Of a stretch of DNA of 64,000 bases, positions 63,924-64,000 are shown piece by piece (position 1 is the first letter of the stretch; each line of letters begins with the position of its first letter). Made by a program: the position numbers and the translations under genes. Where the stretch lies: contig NZ_BOMM01000004.1 in NCBI RefSeq assembly GCF_016862195.1, positions 21,883-85,882 on the forward strand, read 5' to 3'. Under the pieces are notes generated by a model. That model worked only from the letters and a program-made list of their open reading frames with translations. It made no database searches and was not told the DNA's origin. This stretch comes from Paractinoplanes ferrugineus (GTDB lineage: Bacteria; Actinomycetota; Actinomycetes; Mycobacteriales; Micromonosporaceae).

Positions 63924-64000
63924 GCGCAAGATCCCCGTCCCGCCCCGCGCAAGATCCCCGTCCCGCCCCGCGCAAGATCCCCGTCCCGCCCCGCGCAAGA
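63924..64000. repeat. 23-bp tandem repeat running off the window edge
   Basis: A 23-bp unit beginning GCGCAAGATCCCCGTC starts at 63924, 63947, 63970 and 63993, three full copies and a partial. The stretch 63742-63923 is the promoter-side region of the glycosyltransferase, with an AT-rich patch at about 63795-63860 and no gene seen. Confidence 0.93.

Overview
The window is about 70% GC chromosomal DNA from a high-GC actinomycete. Several things point to Micromonosporaceae, probably Actinoplanes or a close relative: the leuB-ilvE-cimA and ndgR/leuCD layouts, a cofC (F420) gene, an HU protein with a long Lys/Ala/Thr tail, a Rv2927c-like gene beside DUF177-rpmF-plsX-rnc-mutM, many GTG starts, and near-saturated GC at third codon positions. 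This assignment rests on gene content read by eye, not on a search. Most of the window is core genome on both strands, with short intergenic gaps and many 4-base start/stop overlaps that mark operons.

Layout. 1-5.8 kb: amino-acid genes (end of a probable leuB, ilvE, cimA) and an unusual short threonyl-tRNA synthetase. cimA and the synthetase each have an unannotated leader peptide with structured RNA in front. 5.8-9.2 kb: an endonuclease/phosphatase-fold membrane protein, then about 2.4 kb of low-complexity, tandem-repeat-rich DNA with one odd repeat ORF. 9.2-14.5 kb: ribosome-rescue factor arfB, an M16 protease pair, a P1-family peptidase, and a second copy of the endonuclease/phosphatase-fold protein. 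14.6-16.3 kb: a secreted precursor with a six-cysteine hydrophobic C-terminus resembling halocin C8-like bacteriocins, a 52-residue membrane protein (candidate immunity protein) and another small membrane protein. 16.4-25.2 kb: accessory metabolism and regulation (ABC exporter with XRE regulator, FAH-family hydrolase, AfsR/SARP-type regulator, lipoprotein, NmrA-like reductase).

25.2-25.5 kb: tRNA-Gln(CTG) and tRNA-Glu(CTC). 26-34.3 kb: ndgR/leuCD, hupB, mutT1-ppk1, cofC. 34.4-37.6 kb: plsC-gpsA-PLP lyase. 37.7-39.6 kb: a YtrA-type GntR/ABC operon with a palindromic operator. 39.8-43.9 kb: an MprF-like aminoacyl-phosphatidylglycerol synthase followed by two related membrane-anchored proteins, one a serine esterase and the other a degenerate copy. 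43.9-52.6 kb: ddl, thiL, rpmB, DAK2, recG and small conserved genes. 52.7-53.7 kb: a probable sortase-E substrate. 54-60.3 kb: the conserved rsmD-coaD-sepIVA-DUF177-rpmF-plsX-rnc-(mannosyltransferase)-mutM block. 60.3-63.7 kb: a three-gene exopolysaccharide operon on the minus strand. The window ends inside a 23-bp tandem repeat.

Most interesting leads: a threonine-codon leader with mutually exclusive hairpins, one covering the ribosome-binding site of an editing-less ThrRS; a Val/Leu/Ile leader plus intrinsic terminator before cimA; the putative bacteriocin/immunity pair; the synthase/esterase/degenerate-esterase operon; and recurrent 18-bp tandem repeats at four separate places.
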